Below, one piece after another: positions 40,549 to 51,188 of a stretch of 61,134 nucleotides of DNA (positions are counted from its first letter, which is position 1; every line of letters starts with the position of its first letter). Position numbers and translations under genes: made by a program. Under the pieces are notes generated by a model. It searched no databases, was not told the origin of the DNA, and saw only the letters and a list, made by a program, of their open reading frames with translations. The stretch spans positions 1 through 61,134 of the forward strand of contig NZ_WACP01000023.1 of assembly GCF_008973665.1 (NCBI RefSeq), in the 5' to 3' direction. This DNA is from Paenibacillus tengchongensis (lineage in GTDB: Bacteria > Bacillota > Bacilli > Paenibacillales > Paenibacillaceae).

Positions 40549-41991
40549 ATGGATGTAATAAATGAACTCGCAGAATCCGTAATGGAGGCCGCGGCTGAGC
40601 ATGAGCTGTGGTCGCCCCATGATACGATTATAGTCGCAGTTTCCGGAGGGCCGGATTCTGTGGCTCTTTTGCGTATTCTGCATCATATTTCCTTAACCCG
40701 GACGCCGCTTATGCTGGTATGCGCGCACGTTAATCATGGCTTTCGCGCCGAGTCGGCAGCTGAGGCGGAGCTCGTCCGGAATCTGGCTGCCGAGCTCGGC
40801 TTACCCTTTGAGCTGGCCAGCTTCGATATTCCGGCACTTGCCGCCAGCAGCGGGCTTGGTCCGGAAGGAACGGCGCGGGAGAAGCGCTATGAGTTTCTGA
40901 TTGCCACAGCCCGCCGTTACGGCGCACGTTCCGTTGCGCTTGCCCATCATGCCGATGACCAGGCGGAGACGGTATTAATGCGGCTCTTGCGCGGCAGCGG
41001 CCTTACCGGACTGGCCGGAATGCGCTGGAAGCGCAGCGAAAAAAAAGTGGAACTGATTCGCCCCTTCCTGCGTATTAACAAAACGGCCCTCGTGGGCCTA
41101 TGCTTGTCTAACGGCTTCCCGTTTGCGGAAGACAGCAGTAATCTGGAAACCAAGTACAGGCGCAACAGTGTGCGGCTGGAGATTCTCCCCATCCTGGAGA
41201 ACTACAATCCGCAGATCAGACAATCGCTTCTGCAGCTATCCGAAATTGCTGAAGCGGAAGACGAGTACATGGAGGCGACGGCAGCAAAATGCTTCGGGGA
41301 AATCGTGAGGCCCGGGCATGGACAATATACCTTTGAGCGTGCGGCTTTTACCGCCCTACCGTCGGCTTTACAACGGCGGTTGATTAAATTAATATTAAAT
41401 TATCTGTCAGCGGACGCGTCCTTTCTGGATTTTGCCAAGATTGAAACCGTTCGCCGCGCAGTATTGCAGGATTATCCCACCGGTTGGACGCTTCATTTGG
41501 GCGGTGGCCTAATCGGCAACCGGCAATACGATACCATTGTGTTCTCGTCCAAGCCTCCCGGCCGGAAGTTAAGTTATACATATCGGTTGTCTTTGCTTGA
41601 TCCGCAGCTTGTGCTGCCGGAAATAGGAAAGGTAATGACGATGACAGTTCTGGAGAGGGACCATTTTCACTTGCTGGGGGAAGAGGCTGGAATACAGCTG
41701 GCCTGGTTTGACCGGGATCAGCTGGCCATGCCGCTAACGGTCCGTTCCCGATTACCTGGAGATACCATGCGGGTGATGGGATTAAACGGAAGCAAAAAGG
41801 TTAAAGATATTTACATTGATGACAAGATCCCGGCTTCCGAACGCTCCGCAATTCCCCTCGTTTGCGATGGCTTGGGCAACATTGTCTGGATTCCGGGCGT
41901 TAGGCGCTCGACACATGCCGCAGTAGGGCGGCAGACGGCCTCCGTTATTCTTTTGTCCCTGACGGAACTCGGCAAGGATGAGGAAGCGTAA
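40549..41991 (+). CDS. tilS: tRNA(Ile)-lysidine synthase
   Basis: A 480-residue enzyme that changes C34 of tRNA-Ile(CAU) to lysidine, allowing AUA decoding. The PP-loop ATP motif VSGGPDSVAL is at residues 31-40, followed by VCAHVNHGFR, LAHHADDQAETVLMRLLRGSGLTGLAGM (about 140-165) and SRLPGDTMRVMG in the C-terminal domain. Length is normal. ATG at 40549 is 38 bases after yabT. Confidence 0.95.
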   Translation: MDVINELAESVMEAAAEHELWSPHDTIIVAVSGGPDSVALLRILHHISLTRTPLMLVCAHVNHGFRAESAAEAELVRNLAAELGLPFELASFDIPALAASSGLGPEGTAREKRYEFLIATARRYGARSVALAHHADDQAETVLMRLLRGSGLTGLAGMRWKRSEKKVELIRPFLRINKTALVGLCLSNGFPFAEDSSNLETKYRRNSVRLEILPILENYNPQIRQSLLQLSEIAEAEDEYMEATAAKCFGEIVRPGHGQYTFERAAFTALPSALQRRLIKLILNYLSADASFLDFAKIETVRRAVLQDYPTGWTLHLGGGLIGNRQYDTIVFSSKPPGRKLSYTYRLSLLDPQLVLPEIGKVMTMTVLERDHFHLLGEEAGIQLAWFDRDQLAMPLTVRSRLPGDTMRVMGLNGSKKVKDIYIDDKIPASERSAIPLVCDGLGNIVWIPGVRRSTHAAVGRQTASVILLSLTELGKDEEA

Positions 41992-42037
41992 TGGCCGAAG
42001 CAAGGCTTTCATAGTATAACTTAGGAGGTTTCGCAAG

Positions 42038-42577
42038 TTGCAAAACGACATTCAGGAAATTCTAATCAGCGAAGAGGAAATTCAACAAAGAATCAGGGAG
42101 CTTGGTGCCAAGCTGAGCGAGGAATATGCAGGACGCACGCCTTTAGTGATTTGTGTGCTCAAAGGCGCGTTTATCTTTATGGCAGATCTGGTTAAAGTGA
42201 TTACAGTACCTGTTGAAATGGACTTCATGGCTGTTTCCAGTTACGGGGCATCCACCAAGTCTTCCGGCGTAGTCAAAATTATCAAGGATCTGGATGCATC
42301 CGTTGAAGGACGAGATGTTCTGATTGTTGAGGACATTATCGACAGCGGACTGACACTCAGCTACCTGATCGAATTGCTGCAGGGCCGGAATGCCGCCTCC
42401 ATTCAAGTGGTCACTTTGTTTGACAAACCGTCGGGACGTACGGTCAATCTGGAAGCGGCCTATACCGGGTTTGTTATTCCTGACGCTTTTGTGGTCGGCT
42501 ATGGACTCGACTATGCCGAGCAGTATCGGAACCTCCCTTACGTCGGTGTGCTGAAGCCTGAAATTTACACCAAATAA
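42038..42577 (+). CDS. hpt: hypoxanthine phosphoribosyltransferase
   Basis: A 179-residue purine salvage enzyme that joins hypoxanthine or guanine to PRPP. The PRPP signature VLIVEDIIDSGLTLSYL is at about residues 94-110; LVICVLKGAFIFMADL (about 35-50) and VVGYGLDYAEQYRNLPYVG near the end are typical. The start is TTG at 42038 after TAGGAGG. The order tilS-hpt-ftsH is conserved in Firmicutes, where TilS and Hpt can together activate ftsH. Confidence 0.96.
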   Translation: MQNDIQEILISEEEIQQRIRELGAKLSEEYAGRTPLVICVLKGAFIFMADLVKVITVPVEMDFMAVSSYGASTKSSGVVKIIKDLDASVEGRDVLIVEDIIDSGLTLSYLIELLQGRNAASIQVVTLFDKPSGRTVNLEAAYTGFVIPDAFVVGYGLDYAEQYRNLPYVGVLKPEIYTK

Positions 42578-42627
42578 TCGAATTACCAGCCTTTGATTCA
42601 AGGATCCATCACCGGACCTGTGTACAT

Positions 42628-42657
42628 TTGAGGACCCCGGGCAGGCTATGGTACAAT
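42628..42657 (+). promoter_or_regulatory. candidate sigma-A promoter of ftsH
   Basis: TTGAGG (42628-42633), 18 bases, TACAAT (42652-42657), 29 bases before the ftsH ATG. Confidence 0.5.
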
Positions 42658-42686
42658 AACTTGAGTGTTGTGAGAGGAGGTAGGGG

Positions 42687-44738
<2,052 letters not shown>

Positions 44739-44762
44739 TGGTTTGGCGAGAGCGTAGAGAAG

Positions 44763-44792
44763 ACCGGAGAATCTTTGATTCTCCGGTTTTTT
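44763..44792 (+). terminator. terminator after ftsH
   Basis: ACCGGAGAATC pairs perfectly with GATTCTCCGGT (3-base loop), followed by TTTTT. Confidence 0.93.
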
Positions 44793-44850
44793 GTGCTTCT
44801 TCACAAGAAGGATATCCTTCCGGGCAGCGGGTTTGACCTTCTCCGTTACA

Positions 44851-44879
44851 TTGACAGGGGGTGGAACGTTGTGTACATT
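44851..44879 (+). promoter_or_regulatory. candidate sigma-A promoter of the nad operon
   Basis: A perfect TTGACA (44851-44856), 17 bases, TACATT (44874-44879). It lies about 90 bases before nadA. No NiaR-type operator was recognised. Confidence 0.55.
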
Positions 44880-44967
44880 AGTGATTAAATATTAATAATT
44901 ATTACCGTTGCCCAAGCAAGAATCATCAGCAGCAGGCCTTGTGAGAAATAAGGGGGAGAATTAGACC

Positions 44968-45906
44968 GTGGAAGCTTTGGCGCTTGAGCGCAAGCAGGAA
45001 CAGAACCGCGAATTACGTGTGCGCCTCGAACAGCTCAAAAAAGAACGCAATGCAATTATTTTGGCTCATTATTATCAGCGTGATGAAATTCAGGAAGTGG
45101 CGGATTATCGCGGCGACTCGTTTTTGCTGGCACAGAAGGCCGCCGAGACCGATGCGGAAGTGATCGTATTCTGCGGTGTGCATTTTATGGGGGAGAGTGC
45201 CAAGATTCTTGCTCCGGGCAAGACTGTGCTCATTCCCGATGAACGTGCCGGCTGTCCGATGGCCGATATGGTCAATGTCGACGGTCTCCGCAAGCTGAAG
45301 GCACAACATCCGAACGCCAAAGTCGTAACTTATATCAACTCATCGGCTGAAATCAAAGCAGAAACGGATATTTGCTGTACCTCGGCCAATGCCGTGAAGG
45401 TCATTGAATCGCTGGATGCAGAGGAGATTATCTGGGTTCCCGATAAGAACCTCGGCCAATATGTACAGGCTAAGACCGGCAAGAAGCTGATTATTTGGGA
45501 AGGCTACTGTAATACGCATGACATGCTTACCGTTAAAGATGTTATTGAGATGAAAGCTAAATATCCGGAAGCTGAGTTTGTGGTGCATCCGGAATGCCGC
45601 CCTGAGGTAGTGGCTTTGGGCGATTTCGTCGGCAGTACAACAGCCATTATTGATCACTGCCGGAAATCGGACCGCCGGCAATTTATCGTAGGCACTGAAG
45701 ACGGAACGGGGTATCAGCTTCGTCTGGACAGCCCGGACAAGGAGTTCCACTTCGCGACGAAATTCCTGGTATGCCCCAATATGAAAGTCAATAATCTGAA
45801 GAAGCTGGTTAAATGCCTGGAGACAATGAAGCCGCAGATTTATGTACCGCCCGCTGTCGCCGACAAAGCCAGAACATCCCTAGAGCGCATGCTACAAGTC
45901 CGGTAG
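44968..45906 (+). CDS. nadA: quinolinate synthase
   Basis: A 312-residue iron-sulfur enzyme that joins iminoaspartate and dihydroxyacetone phosphate into quinolinate. It belongs to the short (about 300-residue) NadA class. Family blocks are ILAHYYQRDEIQEVADYRGD (about 30-49), VFCGVHFMGESAKIL (cluster Cys), YINSSAEIKAETDICCTSANAV, VVHPECRPEVV (cluster Cys) and VGTEDGTGYQLR. The B. subtilis protein, about 368 residues, is longer. The start is GTG at 44968 behind AAGGGGGAG. It leads nadA-nadB-nadC. Confidence 0.92.
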   Translation: MEALALERKQEQNRELRVRLEQLKKERNAIILAHYYQRDEIQEVADYRGDSFLLAQKAAETDAEVIVFCGVHFMGESAKILAPGKTVLIPDERAGCPMADMVNVDGLRKLKAQHPNAKVVTYINSSAEIKAETDICCTSANAVKVIESLDAEEIIWVPDKNLGQYVQAKTGKKLIIWEGYCNTHDMLTVKDVIEMKAKYPEAEFVVHPECRPEVVALGDFVGSTTAIIDHCRKSDRRQFIVGTEDGTGYQLRLDSPDKEFHFATKFLVCPNMKVNNLKKLVKCLETMKPQIYVPPAVADKARTSLERMLQVR

Positions 45907-45944
45907 CATGCGCTACTCTTTCGTTGAAACAGGTGAAAGCGGTC

Positions 45945-47561
45945 ATGATTCCACAGTATTTGGTAGATTTCGATCTCGGCGAGCTTCCAGCGGTCCAGGC
46001 GGATTGCATTGTTATCGGTTCAGGCATCGCCGGGTTATACACGGCAATTCAAGCCAGCGATGAACGGAAAGTAGTTCTGATTACCAAGAAATCACTTTTG
46101 GAGAGTAATACCCGCTATGCGCAAGGCGGCATCGCTGCCGTGTTCGCTGAGGATGATTCTCCGGAGTTTCACCTCCGGGATACACTGATGGCCGGAGCCG
46201 GCCTTAACTCATACGCAGCAGTAGAGGTGCTGGTCAATGAAGGCCCGGATGGGGTCAGAGATCTGATCCGGCTCGGCACGTTGTTTGATAAGGAAAACGG
46301 GGAGATTGCATTGACACAGGAGGCGGCGCACAGCCACCGCCGTATTCTTCATGCCAATGGCGATGCCACCGGCTATGAAATCGTCCGTGCACTAGCCGAG
46401 CAGGTGGCGGCACATAGCAACATCGAGGTATGGGATGATCATTATGTGATTGATCTGATTGTAGATAAGGGAGAATGCTGCGGTGCTTTAGTTCAGCGTC
46501 CCGATGGCGAGCGGGTCTTCCTCCGGGCTGGGGCAACCATTCTATGCTCGGGGGGAGCCGGACAGCTGTACCGCTATACGACCAACCCGGAAGTAGCAAC
46601 GGGTGACGGTGTGGCGATCGCCTATCGTGCGGGTGCCCATATCCGCGATATGGAGTTTATCCAGTTCCATCCGACTGCGCTCAGTTATCCGGGTGCCCCG
46701 CGTTTTCTGATTTCCGAGGCTGTACGCGGCGAAGGGGCGGTGCTGCGCAATATTGAAGGCGAACGGTTCATGCACCGGTATCATGAGCTGTTGGAGCTGG
46801 CGCCGCGGGATATTGTGGCCCGGGCGATTGTCAGTGAGATGGAGCTGACGAAATCGACATTTGTTTATCTTGATATTACCCATGAATCTGCAGATATAGT
46901 GAAGCATCGTTTTCCGACCATTTATGAGACATGCATGAGCTATGGACTGGATATTACGACAGATTGGATTCCCGTGGCTCCGGCTGCGCATTATATGATG
47001 GGAGGCATCAAAACCGATCTTAACGGCGAGAGCAGCATTCCGCGGCTGTTCGCCTGCGGGGAGGTCTCTTCCACCGGAGTTCAGGGTGCCAACCGTCTGG
47101 CCAGCAACTCGCTGTCGGAAGCCATTGTCTTCGGACGGCGGGCAGTTGAACGGATCCGCCAGCTTCCGCCGCTCGATGCGGGGCCTGTATCAGCCGGCGT
47201 TAACCTTGGGCGAAAGGAAGCGCCGACCCAAGCCATTGTGGAACGCAGACTCAAGCTGCAGAAGGTGATGGTGCGTTATGTCGGCCTGCGGCGGAATGAG
47301 GAAATGCTGCAGAAAGCGCTGGAGGAGTTGAAGCGGCAGCTTCCGATTTTTGGAGCGAATCTCACCAAACGCGAAGAATATGAATTCGCCAATATGCTTA
47401 CCTGCAGCCTGCTCGTTGCCGAAGCGGCGATTGCGCGGGAGGAGAGCCGCGGCGGGCATTACCGGGAGGATTACCCTGAGCGCAATGACGAAGCGTGGCG
47501 GAAGCATCTGCTCCAAATTCGTGAGCTAGGAATAGTGGAGGAATCAATCGATGATGTTTAA
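45945..47561 (+). CDS. nadB: L-aspartate oxidase
   Basis: A 538-residue FAD enzyme that oxidises L-aspartate to iminoaspartate, handed to NadA. It begins with the FAD loop CIVIGSGIAGLYTAIQA, has RYAQGGIAAVF, SHRRILHANGDATGYEIVRAL, MEFIQFHPTAL, and GVQGANRLASNSLSEAIVFGRRA near 385-405, all typical. The open frame goes back to 45813 inside nadA, but AGGTGA precedes ATG 45945, where family similarity begins. It overlaps nadC by 11 bases. Confidence 0.95.
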   Translation: MIPQYLVDFDLGELPAVQADCIVIGSGIAGLYTAIQASDERKVVLITKKSLLESNTRYAQGGIAAVFAEDDSPEFHLRDTLMAGAGLNSYAAVEVLVNEGPDGVRDLIRLGTLFDKENGEIALTQEAAHSHRRILHANGDATGYEIVRALAEQVAAHSNIEVWDDHYVIDLIVDKGECCGALVQRPDGERVFLRAGATILCSGGAGQLYRYTTNPEVATGDGVAIAYRAGAHIRDMEFIQFHPTALSYPGAPRFLISEAVRGEGAVLRNIEGERFMHRYHELLELAPRDIVARAIVSEMELTKSTFVYLDITHESADIVKHRFPTIYETCMSYGLDITTDWIPVAPAAHYMMGGIKTDLNGESSIPRLFACGEVSSTGVQGANRLASNSLSEAIVFGRRAVERIRQLPPLDAGPVSAGVNLGRKEAPTQAIVERRLKLQKVMVRYVGLRRNEEMLQKALEELKRQLPIFGANLTKREEYEFANMLTCSLLVAEAAIAREESRGGHYREDYPERNDEAWRKHLLQIRELGIVEESIDDV

Positions 47562-48426
47562 TGGCTATAATGAAGAGTTAGTGCAGACAATCAAAGGCTG
47601 GCTGCAGGAGGATGTGGGATCGGGGGATATTACTACCCGTACCACGATTCCGCAGGGCCATGAGTCCAAAGGAATTATCCATGCGAAGGAAGACGGAGTC
47701 ATATGCGGAATTCCAGTGGCCGAGCTGGTATTTGAAATCGTTGACCCTTCGCTGGTGTTCACCCCGCTTGTGCAGGAAGGGGAGCAGATTACCAAAGGAA
47801 CCGTTATCGCCGAGGTGGAGGGCAGCACCCATGCCATTTTAACGGGCGAACGGTTGGCGCTTAATCTGATGCAGCGTCTGTCAGGGGTGGCTACGCGTAC
47901 TTCGGCTTTCGTCCGGGAGCTTAATGGACTGCCGACACGTCTGGTGGATACCCGCAAAACGACCCCGGGACACCGGATGCTGGAGAAATACGCTGTACGT
48001 ATCGGCGGCGGGGCCAATCACCGTTTTGGCCTGTATGATGCGGTAATGATCAAGGACAACCATATCAAAGGGGCCGGAGGCATTCGTCAGGCAGTGGGTC
48101 GGGCCAGAGCGAATATTCCGCACACGATGACCATTGAAGTGGAGACGGAAAGCCTGGAACAGGTGGAAGAGGCACTGTCTGCCGGTGCCGATATCATCAT
48201 GCTGGATAATATGTCCCCGGCACTCATGAAAGAGGCCGTCAGCCGGATTAAGGCCAAATCGCCGCATGTCAAGACCGAGGCCTCCGGCAATGTCTCTCTG
48301 GAAACGGTGCGCGTCATCGCCGAGTCCGGAGTGGATGTCATCTCCGTCGGACGTTTGACCTACTCCTTCGCCAGCCTGGATATCAGTCTGGATCTGAATG
48401 CCAGGAAGGAGGAACAAAGCATATGA
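47551..48426 (+). CDS. nadC: nicotinate-nucleotide pyrophosphorylase
   Basis: A 291-residue quinolinate phosphoribosyltransferase making nicotinate mononucleotide from quinolinate and PRPP. Recognised blocks are EDVGSGDITTRTTI (about 17-30), RLALNLMQRLSGVATRT, VDTRKTTPGHRMLEKYAVRIGGG region, DAVMIKDNHI and TEASGNVSLETVRVIAESGVDVISVGRLT. ATG at 47551 follows GGAGG within the end of nadB. It overlaps coaX by four bases. Confidence 0.96.
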   Translation: MMFNGYNEELVQTIKGWLQEDVGSGDITTRTTIPQGHESKGIIHAKEDGVICGIPVAELVFEIVDPSLVFTPLVQEGEQITKGTVIAEVEGSTHAILTGERLALNLMQRLSGVATRTSAFVRELNGLPTRLVDTRKTTPGHRMLEKYAVRIGGGANHRFGLYDAVMIKDNHIKGAGGIRQAVGRARANIPHTMTIEVETESLEQVEEALSAGADIIMLDNMSPALMKEAVSRIKAKSPHVKTEASGNVSLETVRVIAESGVDVISVGRLTYSFASLDISLDLNARKEEQSI

Positions 48427-49190
48427 TGCTTGCTGTCGATATCGGCAATACCAACATCGTCCTCGGAGTGTACCGGCAGCGCGAGCTGCTGCACCACTTC
48501 CGGCTGAGCACGGCACGCCAATCCACGGTTGATGAATACGGTGTTCTGATTCATAACATGCTTGGAATGTCGAACATTTCGTTTAAAGATGTAGAGGGGA
48601 TCATCATCTCCTCCGTAGTTCCGCCGCTCGTGCAGGTCATCGTGGAGATGTGCACCAAATATATCGGCAAGGAGCCGCTCCTGGTAGGTCCCGGCATTAA
48701 GACCGGACTGAATCTGCGGTATGAGAATCCCCGTGAGGTAGGCGCTGACCGGATTGTCAACGCGGTGGCGGCCATTGAACAGTACCGCTGTCCGCTGGTT
48801 GTCGTTGACTTTGGTACGGCGACGACCTTTGACTGCATTGATGCCGGAGCCAATTATTTGGGAGGCGCTATTGTGCCGGGCCTAGGTATTTCCACTGAGG
48901 CGCTGTTTCAGCGGGCTTCCAAGCTGCCGCGGATCGAGCTGGAGAAACCGAAGAAGGTCATTGGACGCAACACCGTCCATGCCATGCAGGCCGGGATTAT
49001 CTACGGCTATGCCGGCCAAGTTGAAGGTATTGTAAGACGGATCAAGCAGGAGATGAACGCGCCTTCGCTGAAGGTGATCGCCACCGGCGGTCTGGCGCCG
49101 CTGATTGCCGGTGAGACGGACTGCATCGATGAAATCAATCCGATGCTTACCTTGGAAGGATTGCGTATTATTTACGACCGCAACAAATAA
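48423..49190 (+). CDS. coaX: type III pantothenate kinase
   Basis: A 255-residue ASKHA-fold kinase for the first step of CoA synthesis. MLAVDIGNTNIVLGVY at the start is the phosphate loop, VVVDFGTATTFDCID at about 122-136 is the second ATP-binding block with the catalytic Asp, and GAIVPGLGISTEALFQRASKLPRIEL follows. Translation is coupled to nadC through ATGA, so NAD and CoA precursors are made from one transcript here. Confidence 0.95.
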   Translation: MMLAVDIGNTNIVLGVYRQRELLHHFRLSTARQSTVDEYGVLIHNMLGMSNISFKDVEGIIISSVVPPLVQVIVEMCTKYIGKEPLLVGPGIKTGLNLRYENPREVGADRIVNAVAAIEQYRCPLVVVDFGTATTFDCIDAGANYLGGAIVPGLGISTEALFQRASKLPRIELEKPKKVIGRNTVHAMQAGIIYGYAGQVEGIVRRIKQEMNAPSLKVIATGGLAPLIAGETDCIDEINPMLTLEGLRIIYDRNK

Positions 49191-49233
49191 ACTATACAGC
49201 CTTAAGGCACAGACAGGAGGAGCGAGCAGCCCT

Positions 49234-50118
49234 ATGGAAACCAAAAAAGACCGGCTGGTCCGGGGAACGGCGCTGGAGGGCAGAGTGAGAGCCTTTGCCG
49301 TCCGTACAACGGAGCTGGTGGATGAACTGCGGAGAAGACATGACACGTATCCAGTGGCAACGGCTGCTCTGGGCCGCACTGTAACGGCAGCCGCCATGAT
49401 GGGCGCAATGCTCAAGGGCGAGGAAGAATTGGCGATTGCCGTCAAAGGCAACGGGCCGGTCGGACGGATTAACGCCGAAGCGAACGCATCCGGAGAAGTG
49501 CGCGGATATGTGCAGAATCCGCATGTGCATCTGCCCAGCAACAGTCTGGGCAAGCTTGATGTCGCCGGCGCTGTGGGGACAGAGGGCTTCATCGATGTCA
49601 TCAAAGACCTCGGGCTGAAGGAGCCTTACCGGGGCAGTATTCCGATTGTTTCCGGCGAGCTGGGAGAGGACTTTACTTATTATTTTGCGGTATCCGAACA
49701 AACACCGGCTGCAGTGGGACTGGGTGTGCTGGTTGAGCCTGATAACTCGGTAAGGGTAGCCGGAGGGTTCATTATTCAACTGCTTCCGGGCCTTACCGAT
49801 TCCGAAATTACCGAAATTGAACATGCGCTTGGCACTTTGCCTTCTGTAACCGCATTGCTGGACCAAGGTCTGGAGCCGGAGGACATGCTGCGCCAGCTGT
49901 TGCCAGATGCAGTAATGATGGATGAGCTGGAGATTGCTTTTTCCTGCTCCTGTTCCCGCGAGAAAGTGGAGCAGACGCTGGTCAGCCTGGGGCAGCAGGA
50001 AATGGAGCGCCTGATCGAAGAGGACGAGCAGACCGAGGTAGTATGCCATTATTGCAACGAAACGTATATTTTTAACCGGGATGAATTACAGGTAATTCTG
50101 AACCAAGCGAAATCGTAG
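49234..50118 (+). CDS. hslO: redox-regulated chaperone Hsp33
   Basis: A 294-residue chaperone activated by oxidation. The core has DRLVRGTALEGRVRAFAVRTT, HDTYPVATAALGRTVTAAAMM and GNGPVGRINAEAN. The C-terminal redox switch has all four cysteines: CSCS (C-x-C) and CHYC (C-x-x-C) about 30 residues later, binding zinc when reduced. ATG at 49234 follows ACAGGAGG; the frame upstream to 49105 lies inside coaX. Confidence 0.95.
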   Translation: METKKDRLVRGTALEGRVRAFAVRTTELVDELRRRHDTYPVATAALGRTVTAAAMMGAMLKGEEELAIAVKGNGPVGRINAEANASGEVRGYVQNPHVHLPSNSLGKLDVAGAVGTEGFIDVIKDLGLKEPYRGSIPIVSGELGEDFTYYFAVSEQTPAAVGLGVLVEPDNSVRVAGGFIIQLLPGLTDSEITEIEHALGTLPSVTALLDQGLEPEDMLRQLLPDAVMMDELEIAFSCSCSREKVEQTLVSLGQQEMERLIEEDEQTEVVCHYCNETYIFNRDELQVILNQAKS

Positions 50119-50128
50119 GCGGATGATG

Positions 50129-51070
50129 ATGACTAGACAGGAGCGCGCACTGCGCAATGCCGTTATTCTACTGGCTGCGGCGGCTCTGGTGCTTGGGGGG
50201 CTGCTGATCTGGAGTCTGCGTGCGGTGGCTACCTTCAAAGAGGATGCGGCGGAAGGAGAATCCCCTGAGGTTGCCGCTGCCGATGGACAGCCCGTTACAG
50301 ACGAGGAATGGACGCGCGAGCTGAAAAAAAAGCATGGCGATGAAGTCCTGCTGGGCATCCTTAATCATATTGTGGTCGGTAAAGAAGCTGCTGCGTTAGG
50401 CATTCAGGTCACAGAGGAAGATATTGACCGGGAGCTGGAGCGCAGCATGGCCGGATATGCTTCGGAGGAGCAGTATTATGCCCAGATGCTGTCAGAGCTG
50501 GGCCTGTCCCGTCAGGAGGTACGAGAAGAAGTAGGTTACCACCTGACCCTGCAGGCCGTGGCTACGGCAGGCATTCATATCAGCGATGCGGAAATTGATG
50601 CTTATTTGGACGAGAATGCCGAACGTTTCATGCCTGCGAAGCAGGTCCAGCTGTCTATCATAAGAACAGAAAATTATGAGCAGGCTGACGAAGTGATGGA
50701 CCGGCTGGAGCAGGGTGAAGATTTCGCCGCCTTGGCCAGAGAGGTGTCTATTGATGAGGAAAGCCGGGAGCATGGCGGAAGAATCGGCACCGTCGAGGAA
50801 AATGACCCATTCTGGCCGGAGGACTTACTGAAGACTGCGGTTGAATTGGACGCAGGAGACATTGCCGGCCCCCTTCAAACCGGCGATGATTACACGGTTC
50901 TTCGGGTAGAGAATATCATCGTTCCCGAACCGCCGGAGCCTGCAGAAATCCGTGAAGAAGTCCGCAAGGAACTGGCACTTGCCCAGGCTGCTCCGCTGGA
51001 GCAGGTGGAAAGCGATTTACGCAGGAAATATGATACAGCGATATATATTGACAACAGCATGCAAGATTGA
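50129..51070 (+). CDS. YacD-like exported peptidyl-prolyl isomerase
   Basis: A 313-residue membrane-anchored rotamase. A basic start is followed by one membrane segment (about residues 10-30) and an extracellular part: an acidic SurA-like N-region and a parvulin domain at about 175-275 (AKQVQLSIIRTENYEQADEV, DFAALAREVSIDEESREHGGRIG, LDAGDIAGPLQTGDDYTVLRVE). No lipobox is present, unlike the foldase at 27386. ATG codons lie at 50123, 50126 and 50129; AGGCGG is best spaced for 50129. It keeps the conserved place between hslO and cysK. Confidence 0.88.
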   Translation: MTRQERALRNAVILLAAAALVLGGLLIWSLRAVATFKEDAAEGESPEVAAADGQPVTDEEWTRELKKKHGDEVLLGILNHIVVGKEAAALGIQVTEEDIDRELERSMAGYASEEQYYAQMLSELGLSRQEVREEVGYHLTLQAVATAGIHISDAEIDAYLDENAERFMPAKQVQLSIIRTENYEQADEVMDRLEQGEDFAALAREVSIDEESREHGGRIGTVEENDPFWPEDLLKTAVELDAGDIAGPLQTGDDYTVLRVENIIVPEPPEPAEIREEVRKELALAQAAPLEQVESDLRRKYDTAIYIDNSMQD

Positions 51071-51092
51071 TAATATGAATTTATATGAAAAA

Positions 51093-51116
51093 CCTACTGT
51101 TTTAGTCGGATATAAT
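51093..51116 (+). promoter_or_regulatory. cysK promoter with dyad operator
   Basis: CCTACT-N5-AGTCGG (51093-51109) is a near-perfect dyad, directly followed by a perfect -10 TATAAT (51111-51116). Dyads with ACT-N5-AGT cores are typical for Rrf2-family regulators such as CymR, which controls cysK in B. subtilis. The -35 is poor, and a bound repressor would block the promoter. Confidence 0.5.
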
Positions 51117-51188
51117 AATGGCGGCTCACCGAGAGTCTGTCATACAGTATGCTATTAATCATTTATCATTTCAGGGAGGTTTTTGCTC

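Noticed and set aside
45813..45944. Upstream extension of nadB inside nadA
   Set aside because: Family similarity and the ribosome site begin at 45945; the extension is out of frame with and inside nadA.
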